Shown here: piece by piece, positions 13,391 to 25,165 of the stretch
Layout of the letters: every line of letters starts with the position of its first letter
Position numbering within the stretch: position 1 is the first letter of the stretch
Assembly (NCBI RefSeq): GCF_029873635.1
Contig: NC_080420.1
Coordinates: 55,451,457-55,515,456 of the forward strand
From: Malania oleifera
Lineage: Eukaryota; Streptophyta; Magnoliopsida; Santalales; Ximeniaceae
Direction: 5' to 3'
Length of the DNA stretch: 64,000 nucleotides
The notes under the pieces: generated by a model
Database searches by the model: none
The model's input: only the letters and a program-made list of their open reading frames with translations
What the model was told of the DNA's origin: nothing
Program-made: the position numbers and the translations under genes

Positions 13391-15628
13391 TATTAGAATT
13401 GGTGTATTCCCAAGAGGGGGGGTGAATTGGAAATTTAAACTTTTCCCCTAGGTTAATCTATCCAATGGCAATATATACACAACCTAGGGTTTGTCTGTGC
13501 AATTTCCAAATGCGTAGATACATATGAGTGGAAATTAAATCAAACGCATCATTCACACCATAACATACATGTGCGGTAAATATAAAGTGTAGAAATATAA
13601 ACAAGGCACATGATATGTTATTGGGGTTCGACCAACTGTGCCTACATCCTCGCCTCTAGCTCGCAAGCCCGAGGATTCCACTAATAGCTCACTTAAGGGT
13701 GGAGCAACACCGATTACAACCAGATCAATTAGAATAGGGCTGACCTCAACCTTAACTAGGTCAATTAGCGGGGCTGACCTCAACCTACACGCCTTAACAG
13801 GATAACGCATCTAGCTTTCCTAACCGGGTCTAACCCAATCCGGGACTATTCCAAGGCTAATCTCCCTCTTCAGGCCCGTGTTTGGAAATACAAAAAATGT
13901 GTATATAATCAAATGGTACAGTGATTGTGCTTTTGTGTAAAGCAGATGTGTACCCAAATACACGCAACTACAAACACCACAATATGATTTAATATGTAAG
14001 CTCAATGTGGTCCAGTATCTCAACTCTTAAATATATATGTTTACTATCAGTGAAATAAGTGCGTTAGAGTATCAATCAAGCAATCTTTGTATCACAAAAT
14101 ATTCAGCAAATAAGTTCACACAAAGATGTCGAGTCTCAAGTATTTCAATCAGCAGGATGTCTCAAGCATGTAAGTATCAAATGATGTATATGCTTGGTTT
14201 GCAAAAGATGTGTACTCTTTGTATTCAGCAAATAATATATGAGTGAGTGAATATTGCAATAAAGATCACTATCACACAAACAAATATCTCTTCAAATATT
14301 TTTCAAGATAAAAGCACAATAGATATTTGAAAATATTTGAAGAGTTTTTGCAATCCGAAAACAAATACAAACTCCTCAAGATATTGCAATGACTATGCAA
14401 TACTCAGAAGTTTTATATAAGTCTTCTTAGGAGAGACTTATTAACAAAGTCTCCTAAGAACACTTAGATTTAGCTCTTGTAAAAATCAAATCAATCTAAT
14501 CAGAATGGGAGAGCAAACCTTTCTAATCAAGCACTCAATCAACTTACAGAGAGTTTGAGCAATAAGAGAAGGTAAGTATGAGTGGTTGTGGCTTAGATAT
14601 GAGTATTATAGGATTTGGAAATTCTAGAGAATTTCTCCTAATCAAAGTGGCTAATCTCACCCTAATTTTCACAAATGTTCTTATATATATAGACATGGGA
14701 AGAGATATGACCGTTAGGGACCTATTGGGTATTATTAGGAAAGTTTAATGACTTTTCAAATATTTTAACCCTATTTAAAAGATGTTTAAATGCGGTAAAA
14801 ATCAGGGCAACCCGAGAGGTCCGGTCGACCAGAATAGTTTCGGTCGGCTAGATCTTATATGGTTCGGTCGACCAGGGCATATTTGAACTGAATGGTCGGT
14901 CGACTGAAAGTGTCTTTCCAAAGGTGATTTTCCATTTTATTGAGGTTGGGTCGACCAGGCCATTTTGAGATGGCTAGTTTGGTCGACCAGACCGTTGGGA
15001 TTTTTCCCAAGGACCCTCGGTCGACCAAGTAGTTAGAGTACAATCAAATGGTCAAATTGTTGACCTAGGGGGTTTCGGTAAACCGAGGCTTTTTGAACTA
15101 CTTTGGTTCGGTCGACCAGGGCCTTGGTCAACTATTGACCTAGGTTTGTTTCGAACGACTAGGGCAAAATGAACTGCCTTGGCCGGTCAACCGAAAGTGT
15201 ACAAAGTGTGCATTTCGGTCTCATTTCAATACACATTCACCCTATTCAAGTATATCAATCAAAGGTGTAATGGTGTGTGTCCTTAAGTCATTTTTGTCCA
15301 TAATAAAGACACCGAAAGAATTCAGTGTCAGTCGACTTAAGGCCATTCTAAGGTCATTTTTGGTTTACAGTTTGTTTGAGCTTACGTATTATCATGCATG
15401 TGATGTGTATGAGCTTATTACAAACCAGAGCCCTAATTACTTTTATAGACCAATTTTTACAAATGAAATATATTACAACACTGAATCTAAATTGGTCTTC
15501 AGGCTTTTACTTGCTTTGTGCCCATCTTGATCTTAACAATCTTAGTTCCTACACAAAACCTCAAACACCCATTAGATACAATGAGTATTTGTCATAATCA
15601 AAACCGGGTGTGACCTATAAGGTTAACA
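13391..15628 (-). mobile_element. Copia-type solo LTR inside element B pol
   Basis: Inserted precisely between the codons for ...NVVAD and DALSRKS of element B RNase H. On the minus strand it starts TGTTAACC and ends near the GGGGGTGAATTGG block (13418-13430). The outer TG has changed to TA at 13391. Flanks GCATC and ATATC look like a diverged 5-bp target duplication. It carries six exact copies of GGTCGACCA (14823, 14866, 14948, 14981, 15019, 15110) plus variants. It has no coding domains; it belongs to the SIRE-like LTR group but differs from the LTR of element G. Confidence 0.8.
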
Positions 15629-17008
15629 ATATCAGCTACCACATTAGCTTTTCCTATGTGGTAACTGATGGTACAGCCGTAGTCCTTTATCAACTCAAGC
15701 CACCTCCACTGCCTCATGTTCAACTCCTTCTGAGTGAAAAAGTACTTAAAACTCTTGTGATTAGTAAAGATCTCACACCTTTCACTGTACAGGTAGTGCC
15801 TCCATATCTTTAATGTATAGACTATTGCTGCCAATTCCATGTCATGCATTGGATAGTTCTTCTCGTACTCCTTGAGTTGGCGAGAAGCGTACGCGATAAC
15901 CTTTACCTACTACATTAAGACACACCCGAGTCCTTTCTTTAATGCGTCACTATAGATTATAAATCCACCATCTCCTGATGGAATGGTCAACACTAGGGCA
16001 GTAACTCGTTAATACTTCAATTCCTGATAACTCTATTCGCACTCACTAGTCTATTCAAACTCCATGTTCTTCCTCATGAGTCGTGTCAGCGGACCTGATA
16101 GTTTAGCAAATCCTGCTACGAACAGATGGTATATCCTGCCATATTCAAGAAACTTCTAACCTCATGCATGTTCTTCGGTCTTGCCCAATCAACTACCTTT
16201 TCTATTTTACTCGGGTCCACTAAAATACCTTCCCTGGACACTACACGTCCCAGAAATGCCATTTGCCCTAACCAGAATTCGCATTTCTTGAACTTCACAA
16301 ACAACTTCTTTTCTTTAAGTACCTCGAGTACCAACCTTAAATGAGTTGCATGCTCCTCAGGACTCCTCGAATAAATCAGGATGTCATCGATGAATACAAC
16401 TACTAGCTAATCTAAGTACTCATGGAACACCCTGTTCATTAGGTCCATAAATACCGTAGGAGCATTGGTCAATCCGAAAGGCATTACCAGAAATTCGTAG
16501 TGGCCATACCTAGCATGGAAGGCCGTCTTTGGTGCATCCTCTAATTTAACTCTCACCTGATGATACTCAAATCACATATCAATCTTGGAGAAGACCTGTG
16601 TACCCTGTAACTAGTTAAACAAATCATCAATTCAGGGTAACAAGTAATTATTCTTAAATTTAACTGAAGTTATCTCTCTGTTGTCAATGCACATCCTCAT
16701 TGACCCATCCTTCTTCTTTACAAACAACACATGCACTCCCCAGGGTGATACACTTGGTCTGATAAACTCCTTGTCAAGAAGTTCTTGTAGCTACTCCTTT
16801 AACTCCTTTAATTTAGCTGAAGTCATTCTATATGGAGCCTTAGAAATTGATGTTGTCCCTGGAAGCAACTCAATGGCAAACCCCACCTTGCAATCAGGAG
16901 GTAATCCCGGTAAGTCCTCTGGAAAAACATATAAGGACTCCCTCACCACGGGATATCCTCCAGCTTAAGTTCTTCCCTTGGTGCCTCTTTCAGAAATGCT
17001 AAGTACCC
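15629..17008 (-). pseudogene. Element B reverse transcriptase and RNase H
   Basis: Reading right to left it shows the RT segment with the FIDDIL form of the catalytic YxDD (about 16380-16400), the thumb/connection motif ([14 protein letters not shown]...RSFLNMAGY, 16334-16116) and the RNase H segment ([20 protein letters not shown]..., 15849-15629). Stop codons and small shifts occur throughout. The RNase H end is cut by the solo LTR and continues at 13390. Confidence 0.85.
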
Positions 17009-17401
17009 CTAGCACCCCTCTAGAAGTAGCCTCATTTCTTGAATAGCTGAAAGGATCCGTGGTGTAGAGCGCACACATGACCCGACAAATATAAACTCCT
17101 GCTCCCTAGGAGGTTGGAACACTACTTCCTTCCTGTGGCAGTCTATACTCGCATAGCTAGTTGCTAACCAATCCATCTCCATAATAATATAAAAGTCATG
17201 CATGTCAAAGATAATCAAGTTAGTAGGCATCATTCTCCCTTGAATCTTTACTGGACAATCTTGGATCACTTTACTACACACTACCCCTACCCCTATTGGT
17301 GTGACCACCTCTAACTCGGCATCTAACGATTGTGTTTCTACCCCACTCAATTTGATGAACTCCTGAGAAATAAAAGAATATGTCAAACCTAAGTCAAACA
17401 A
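17009..17401 (-). pseudogene. Element B protease region
   Basis: Aspartic-protease-like stretch. The usual DSGATHSFIS catalytic motif appears as FDLGLTYSFIS, so the catalytic Ser-Gly context is altered (DSG to DLG). The later motif (MDWLATSYASIDCHRK) matches the conserved GMDWL..HHASIDC block of Tekay-type elements. It is probably inactive because of the active-site change. Confidence 0.8.
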
Positions 17402-18528
17402 TACAATGACTTTATTTTAAAGAACGTAAAAGTTACCTGTCACCACATCTCTTGCATTCTTAGCGTCTCCAGGAGTCAAGGAATACACACGTGCCTGAGT
17501 CATACCCCTCTGGTAGTTTCCATGTGGTTCCTGGTTACCTCCCTGATACAACTGCTATGAAGGTGGGAAATTCAACATTTCGTTGCAATCTTGTGACATA
17601 TGTCCAGGCTTATTGCACCGAAAACAATCACCCGGTCCGCCCCTGCACTCTCCCGAATGCCACTTGCCACACTTAGGGCAAACAGGGTGTGATAAGGTAC
17701 CCTGAAATGATCTACCACCCATATCCTGTCGCTGACCTCCGTTGTTACCATACCTCCTCCAAGAACGCAACTTTGCACTCGTATGTGAACTAAAAGGCAT
17801 CAACCTCTTCTTCGGGTTCTAAACCTCCACATCTCCTTGTAGACTCGTCTCTGCCATAGAGACCTTATCCACCAGTGTAGCGAATTTCTGCACCTGTAAC
17901 ACAGCCACCTACTTTATAATCTCCCGTCTCAGACCCCTCTTGAACTTCCAAACCTTTGTGTACTCATCCGATACCATGTAAGGAGCAAAACGTGACAGCT
18001 CCATAAATCAGGCGGCGTACTACTGAACAGTCAGTTGTTCCTAAGTAAAATTCATGAACTCCTCCGCATTTGCTTTCTTGACAGAGGTTGGAAAATACTG
18101 ATAAAAGAAAACCTCTTTGAAATGGCTCTGCGTTATCGCCATCAATACCAGTCTTTGCTCCTCTAGTAGCTTTATCGCTTTCCACTATCTCTCGGCCTTT
18201 CCAGTCAACTTAAATGTGGCATAGAGCACCTTATGCTCATTTGTGCATTGTAGTACGACCAAGATCTTTTCAATTTACCGAATCCAATTCTTCGCAAGAC
18301 TCGGGTTGGTACTTCCTATAAAGGTAGGAGGCTTTAGGCTAGTGAACTTCTTGATAGAATCTCCTAGTTTAGTAGTGGGACGATCCTGCCCTCGAGAACT
18401 CCGCATAACCTCGGCCACAAACTGCTGGGCGAAATCATGAACCGCGACTGTAGAATCACTGCCACCCTCATGGGTAGCCCCTCACTGCTACTCCCTTCGG
18501 CGATAGCGTTATGGCCCTTGGGATCCAT
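17402..18528 (-). pseudogene. Element B gag remnant
   Basis: Starts at the Met codon at 18526-18528 (MDPKGHNAIA), as in element A. Near 17600-17690 it has a cysteine-rich segment with a CCHC zinc knuckle (CFRCNKPGHMSQDC), the nucleic-acid-binding part of gag. The body is broken into short frames by stops. Confidence 0.8.
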
Positions 18529-18911
18529 CCTGAAGATAGAACCAAAACAAATTTAGAATTCTAATATCCTAACATATCTGGTGCAATTATAACACTAAAA
18601 TATTCACTTTAAATAAACTCCAATACCGGCCTAAATCTTCTCCCCTAATTTACGACATACTCTACCAATTCCATATTCTCGTTCTAGTTTTCAAGTTCCT
18701 ACCCTTCCACTCAGAAACAAAATCGTCGATGGATTGTCGCGGTTTTCTGAACCCGTCAACTGATCCAGAAAAACACAAAAGTTCGTCAAGAAATTTCCGC
18801 CTTCAGGCTTACGAAGCAAAACTCAAAATTCCTATTATACTCCTTCCTATCCTCATCCTACTTAAACCTATACTTTGGTAAGATCATACGACCTAGTTTG
18901 CAAAACCTAGC
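18529..18911 (-). other. Element B leader
   Basis: Untranslated leader between gag and the primer-binding site. It contains AAATCGTCGATGG-type words (about 18719) similar to those of element A and no other recognisable feature. Confidence 0.5.
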
Positions 18912-18930
18912 AACCTAGGCTCTGATACCA
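18912..18930 (-). promoter_or_regulatory. Primer-binding site of element B
   Basis: Minus strand reads TGGTATCAGAGCCTAGGTT, a standard initiator tRNA-Met site, two bases from the 5' LTR. Confidence 0.85.
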
Positions 18931-18932
18931 CT

Positions 18933-20517
18933 TGTAGCGACTCGACAATTTAAACTGCTATAAATATAAAAATGCTCTCTAATACCACATCTATATATGT
19001 ATATAATATATTGCAATCCGCCCTAGCCAGGGAATCTCGGGTGCACTAGTCATTACTGAAATTAAAACCATACAACTAAAGATACTAAAACATCCAAACC
19101 ACTTTACCAGAGTTCTAATTGTTCCCCAAATACATACATACAACTACCTGTCTATATAATACAACCCTTTAAAATAACAAAATGAAACCACTGGTGACTC
19201 ACCAGCTCTGTCTATCACCCTCAAAAGGCTAATCTCTGCTCGGTAGTAAGCTAGGCATAGTTCCTTAAAGGACCTGAAAATGATTTATATAATGAGGTGT
19301 AAGATGAATTATATTATCATTAGTGTATCGCTAGCAATGAGTTCCTGTGTGAATATAAAACTTTCATTATTTAATTGTATATGAAATGACATTTTAAACG
19401 ATATTGCATTGTATATCTAAAAATACATAATTTCAAAATAATAAACTGTCAGCTCAACATAACCCATTTATAGCAAATTTTCCCATACATGCATAAAAGA
19501 TAACCTAGAATGATAAATTAGCGTCGTCACGCTATCACATACTCATACAACATGCTTGCCCCCATAACGGGTTGTGCGGCTCGAAGGTTGGATTCAACTC
19601 ATAGTCGGCCAGCCATAGCTAAGTCAGAAATAAGGTTGTAAGTACAATTGTACCTACCAATGGTCACCTGAAACTGCTTCGGATGAGGCCCTTCAACACT
19701 GACCTTAGGGTAGTACTATGGCCCAAGTCTCCAATCGACTATCTCATATCACACTTCCATGCCCATGTGATTGCACTCACTACCAACATATAGCTACGGT
19801 ACCATACTCATAATGTTGCATTTCATATCCACGGGGTTCTAGAATTATATATGGAAATTTAAGCAATAAAAAATGTATTATAACTCATTTCGTGTAAAAC
19901 CTGACATTCAATAAAACCTGGATCCCAACGATTATATCAAAACTCGGCCCCTAGCCGTTATTTCAAAACTCGTCCCCCAGCCGTTATATTATACTATTTA
20001 ATATCAGTAAAAACATTTTGCTCAGATATACCATTTAAGAATTGTTCTCATGCCACACAATTTTCATCTAATAACCATAAATAAATAAACTGATGGGGAA
20101 ACGTACACGTTGCTGAAAACCGGGTCTAAGCATCTCTAGGGTTTTATTTAACTCAAACTATATATTTTATTGAAAATAGGAGATTTCAAACCAATCACGT
20201 TAGTTTTTCCCAAAAATGTATAAAAGTCCAAACAACCATTTTCATATACCCGATTCGTTCGGAAAATCATATATACCGCTTCTGTAAATATATATTGCAA
20301 TTTAATTGGTTCAAAATTCAAAAACAACTGACATAATATAATCCTCTTACCTATTTTCTTGAAACTACGCCTGTAGGGATTCCAAAAGTGTGCCTGCGGC
20401 GCTCACACGAACCCTGAATTCATAAATCCTAATTTAATCAACTCAACCCCAAGTAAAATACTATTTTAACATTCCTCGGGCTCACAAACTCCAAATAAAT
20501 GATTAAACTTCCAAAAC
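18933..20517 (-). repeat. Element B 5' LTR, truncated
   Basis: Starts TGTAGCGACTCG and matches the left LTR to about 20517 (AAACTTCCAAAA), corresponding to about 10953 of the left copy. The last ~535 bp are missing. In this copy the conserved GAAGTGTCTCACCC block has a short deletion (about 19297). Confidence 0.85.
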
Positions 20518-20680
20518 ATGGAGAGTGTGGTGTGGCAGTCGATTGGGCCAGTGAGAAGGGTAGTTTTGCCGCCTAGCGTCCGGACCAAGAGAGGCAAGCC
20601 AATCGTACTACAAACACGTGGTTACATTATTTTGATCTAACAGGGTAGCCCAACCGCGGTTTAGATCCAGCCCTTGGGTT
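20518..20680. other. Unassigned junction sequence between elements B and G
   Basis: These 163 bp match neither the B LTR on the left nor the G LTR on the right, although both LTRs are truncated exactly at its borders. It is visibly more GC-rich than the flanks (for example GCCGCCTAGCGTCCGGACC). I see no ORF, TIR or tRNA-like structure. It looks like filler captured during end joining or the remnant of a third element. Confidence 0.6.
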
Positions 20681-22518
20681 AGAATTTAAATAAAACAATT
20701 TAATTAACACCACATGCACCAGAAAGCAGTAAAGTAAAAGTGACACACAGAAATATTATTGAGGTTCGGCCAATTACCTACGTCCCCGCCTTGGCTAATT
20801 AGCACAAGGATTACCACTATAACTTGCTCACTTTAATGGGTGGAGCAGCACCTATACAAACCAGGTCAATTCAAGGGGCTGACCTCAACCATTACAACAA
20901 TCCTTACTAGGTTAGATTACCGCCCCCTCAGGCCATGCCTAGAAACACTCAGATTTTACAATCAAATGGTACAAATAAAAGTGTTTTCAAGTAAAGCAGA
21001 TTTGTACCCAAATATGCACAATCACATACGCATCAATAGCATGGATATATTGTAAGCTCAGTGATGCAAGATTTGTTCAATTATTACTCTACACAGTATA
21101 ATCAATATGAAGCTCAAGAGTATTCAACACAATACAATCAGTATGATGCACAAGAGTATTCAACGCAAGTAAAGTCCTGGAATCTAAACAAGATATTTCA
21201 GTAGCACATCAATATTCCAAGTAGGCTAAACATATAATCAAACTAGTTCCAAAGTGGTTTTCCTCAATGAAATATGCACAATACTAGTTTGAAAAAATAA
21301 CTTGCTTGTTTGAAAAACCTTTGCACACCAAAAGTAAAGCTTTTGGACACTTGCAATGGAATGCAAATATCCTAAGCTTTCTTGGTTTAATCCCACACGA
21401 GATTTATAATGGGGAAATCTGTGGGATAAACCTAAGCTAAACTCTCAAAGAAATAATTTCAAGTACACATACAAGAGGGAGTATTAGCAAAGAATAATAA
21501 TCACATAAGCACAAGAGAAACTCTCACACTCTCTGATTTTTCGAATGGATGCAAGATATGGGAGTATTTGGATAAAGGAAGATTTTTCAATAGAGAGAGT
21601 TTTTGGTTAATCACTTTTTGCTAATTGCTTGCTAATCATGCAAATGAAGACATATTTTATAGCCACGTGAAAAAATATAACCGTTCGGGATATAATGGGT
21701 ATTATTAAAAGAGTCCCAAAGGATTAAAATCCAATTAGCCTGAAATAACCCTGTTTTACCGCGGTTAAAATAATTTTAACTGGGCGAGGTTCGGGTGGCT
21801 AAACCTTGGTTCAGTCACCTGATCAGACACAGTTCAAAAATTTTTTCAATTAAGTTTGGTCACCCGGATAAAGGTTCGACAGCCCGAATCAAAGTCAGTA
21901 GCCATGCTTCGTGACTTCGGGTGCCCGATCAAATTTTTGATGGCCCGAAGACAGGTGTTCGGTCGCCTGGGGATATAGTTGAACTAAAACCATAGGGCGC
22001 CTGAGTTGGTGAACAGTCCCTTTCGAAGGGTTTGGGTGCCCGGGGAAGATGTGTGCCTTTGAGGTTCGGTCACCCAAGGGCTAGTCAACATTTTGACTTT
22101 CAAATTTCGGGCGCCGAAGGAGTTTTGTACTCCAAAGGTTCGGTCGCATGACTCCTCTAATCTTGCTTAGATTTGTCCAATTTTAAGCACAATTATAACA
22201 CACTCATATATTTTATGCTATGTGTGTGAGTATTGGAGCCTAAGGTCTTGCTATGGTCTAATTGAGCTTACGCTATAACTTGTATGCATGATGTGCATGT
22301 GATAAACATACAACCACTGCCTATGTTACTATTACAGACCCATATAAATTATTACAGACCAATATGAATTACAATTATAAATACAAGTCTTCATGGTCTT
22401 GTTGTTTCTTCAAGCGTCCTTCCTTAGGATATTTATTTGAACCTGCATAAGCACTTGACAATCATCAAATATCAGTATTTGTCATTATCAAAACTAGGTG
22501 TGACCTATGAGGCCAACA
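20681..22518 (-). repeat. Element G 3' LTR, outer end missing
   Basis: Matches 32441-34168. The first ~130 bp present in the other LTR (32311-32440) are absent and replaced by the junction sequence. Relative to the other copy it has ~100 extra bp near 21900-22005, apparently deleted from the 5' LTR. It has many TTCGG(T/G)CGCC-type words at 21785-22145. Confidence 0.85.
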
Positions 22519-22532
22519 TTCTCCCCCTTTTT
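22519..22532 (-). promoter_or_regulatory. Polypurine tract of element G
   Basis: Minus strand reads AAAAAGGGGGAGAA immediately before the 3' LTR start TGTTGGCC. Confidence 0.85.
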
Positions 22533-23099
22533 GATGATGACAAATACACCAAGCAAAAATTGGCTATAGCTTAAAGAAGCTCCCCCTAACAATATACATC
22601 ATATATTTAACCCAAGTTTTTGCCCTACATCTCGCCCTTTTGGCAACAGCAAAAAGGGTCATAGGAGTGAACACTTTAGGCAATGGGTAAGTGTTACGTT
22701 TATATATTAGAAATTTTGAAAAGATTTGAAAAAAATTCGACAGAGTGTTGTTTGTAAATCGGACTTTCCAAAATAATGCCTATATAAAATGTAACCCTTT
22801 TGAGTTTAAAATTCCTAACAGTTTATCCAAAACTACTCAAACAATTCAGTATGGACCAACAATTCAAGTAAATGTTTCAATATCATTATTAAGTGGACAA
22901 AAGAGTTGTGCATTACTAGTAGTAAGCAATATGCATTACACGCAATAGGATCATGCTATAGATATAAGATATGTGCACACAATCAATAATCAATATTCAC
23001 AAAGTCTAAGGGAAGGAAACAAATCAACAATGAAATTGGTTGCTAAGACTTGTTAAATTTCAATTAAGAGCTCCCCCTAAATTTATGCAAACTATGAAA
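22533..23099 (-). other. Element G 3' untranslated spacer
   Basis: AT-rich sequence between the end of RNase H and the polypurine tract. No coding domain seen. Confidence 0.5.
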
Positions 23100-24974
23100 C
23101 ATCTAAAAAGCTTCTCTACTGTGCATTAGACCTAACTCACGTCTAATTTGAATGAACCTATCCTCAGGAAGTGGTTTAGTGAATATATCCGCTCATTGTT
23201 CATTTGTGCATACGAACTCAAGAGTCACATCTCCTTTTTGCACATGATCACGAAGGAAATGATGTCTAATTTCAATGTGTTTAGTTCGTGAATGTGAGAT
23301 AGGATTTTTAGAAATGTTGATTGCACTAGTATTATCTCATTTAATTGGTATTGTTTTATAGTGCAATCTGAAATTCCCAAGTTGTTGTTTCATATAAAGA
23401 GTTTGGGCACAACAACTTCCAACCGCAATATATTTAGCTTCGGCTGTGGATAAGGCAACTGAGTTTTGTTTATTGGAGAACCAAGAAACAAGAGATTGTC
23501 CTAAGTAATGACAAGTGCTGCTAGTACTTTTCCATTCAACCTTAATACTGGCAAAGTTAGCGTCAGTATAACTAACAATCTCAAAAGTAGTACACTTAGG
23601 GTACCACAAGCCTAACTCTATAGTCCCAACTAGATACCTAAGGATTTGTTTGATAGCTTTTAAGTGAGATTCCTTAAAGGTAGCCTGAAACCTAGCACAA
23701 ATACACACACTAAATATAATATCAGGCCTACTAGCAGTAAGATAAAGAAGACTCTCAATCATGCCATTATACTATTTTACGTCAACAAGAATTCCTTACT
23801 TATCTTTATCAAGCTTAATGGAAGAGTTCATAGGTGTACCAAGAATTTTGCAATCTTCCATATTAAATTTCTTTAGCAAGTCCCTAATATATTTAGATTG
23901 GCATATGAAAGTTCCATGTTTGGCTTGTTTGATTTGCAGCCCTAAGAAGAAACTAAGTTCACCCACCATGCTCATTTCAAATTCGCTTTGCATGCATTTG
24001 GCAAACTCATTACACAATTAATCATTAGTTACTTCAAAAATGATATCGTCCACATAAATTTGAACAAGAAGCATATCATCATTTTTGGATTTGATGAAAA
24101 GTGTAGTGTCAATCTTACCACGAGTAAACCCATTTTCTAATAGAAAATCGCTAAGCCTCTCATACCAAGCTCTAAGAGCTTGTTTCAATCCATACAAGGC
24201 TTTAGACAACCGGTAAACATGATCTGGATATTTATGATTTTCAAAACCGGGTGGTTGTTCTACATATACCTCTTCATTAATGTAGCCATTTAGAAACGCG
24301 CTTTTAAAACCCATTTGAAACAATTTAAAGTTTTTATAAGTAGCAAAGGCAAGTAGCATACGAATGACTTCTAACCTGGAAACATGAGCATATGTTTCAT
24401 CAAAGTCAATCCCTTCCTACTAGTTATACCCTTGGGCAGCTAATCTAGCTTTATTCCTAGTTACTACCCCATTCTCATCTTTCTTATTTCTATACACCCA
24501 TTTTGTTCCAATAATTGATTGATCATTAGGCCTAGGAACTAGAGTCCACACTTTGCTTCTTTCAAATTGATTAAGTTCTTCTTGCATGGACATCACCCAA
24601 GACTCATCCTCTATGGCTTCTTTAATATTTTTAGGTTCTTCTTGGGATAAGAAAGCGAAGTGATTTACTATATTTCTCAAGGAGGATCTTGTGGCTACTC
24701 CACGGGATGGTTCGCATATGATTTGATCTATAGGATGATTTCTAATGAATTTCCAATCTCTAGGCAATTCGTGATTTTAATTTTCATTATCTTCAGGTGA
24801 TTTTTTATTTGCTTCCTGATTTTTACTTGCATTGTTTTCAATAGACATTTTTTCTAAGCATTTTCTAATACCAATATCATCTTCATAATCTTTATTAGAA
24901 AATGGATTAGATTCATCAAACACAACATGAATAGATTCAATTACGGTTAATGTTTGTTTATTAAAAACCCTATA
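23100..24974 (-). pseudogene. Element G reverse transcriptase and RNase H
   Basis: The RT begins in the 24767-24420 stretch (WVMSMQEELNQFERSKVWTL... TKWVYRNK), continues at 24359-24018 with AFLNGYINEEVYVEQPPGF and the catalytic YVDDI, then 24017-23796 (FFLGLQIKQ) and the RNase H at 23762-23337 (SYTDANFAS, STAEAKYIA). An ADIFTKPL-type motif ends the protein near 23170. At least three in-frame stops (for example after QGYN, after EVTND and after KLDKDK) break it. Confidence 0.9.
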
Positions 24975-25120
24975 TGTAACGACCCAAAAAAATAAAAAAA
25001 ATAAAAAATATATTAATTAAAAAAAATTATTATTAATAATTAATTAATTATTATTATTAAGAAAATTAATTAAATTAAGAAACTAGAGGATTGTGGATAT
25101 ATATATATATATATGTATAT

Positions 25121-25165
<45 letters not shown>

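Larger units (their letters stand above)
9359..20517 (-). mobile_element. Element B: Tekay/Del-type Ty3/gypsy retrotransposon, right end truncated
   Basis: LTRs at 9359-11487 (complete) and 18933-20517 (truncated) flank an internal region with gag, protease, RT, RNase H, integrase and a C-terminal chromodomain, in that order on the minus strand. A primer-binding site lies at 18912-18930 and a polypurine tract at 11488-11500. A copia solo LTR (13391-15628) interrupts pol at the RNase H end. It is inserted in an LTR of element A. Many in-frame stops make it non-autonomous now. Confidence 0.9.

Noticed and set aside
18912..18930. tRNA-like sequences near the LTRs
   Set aside because: They are 12-19-base primer-binding sites complementary to tRNA-Met ends, not tRNA genes; no cloverleaf is present.
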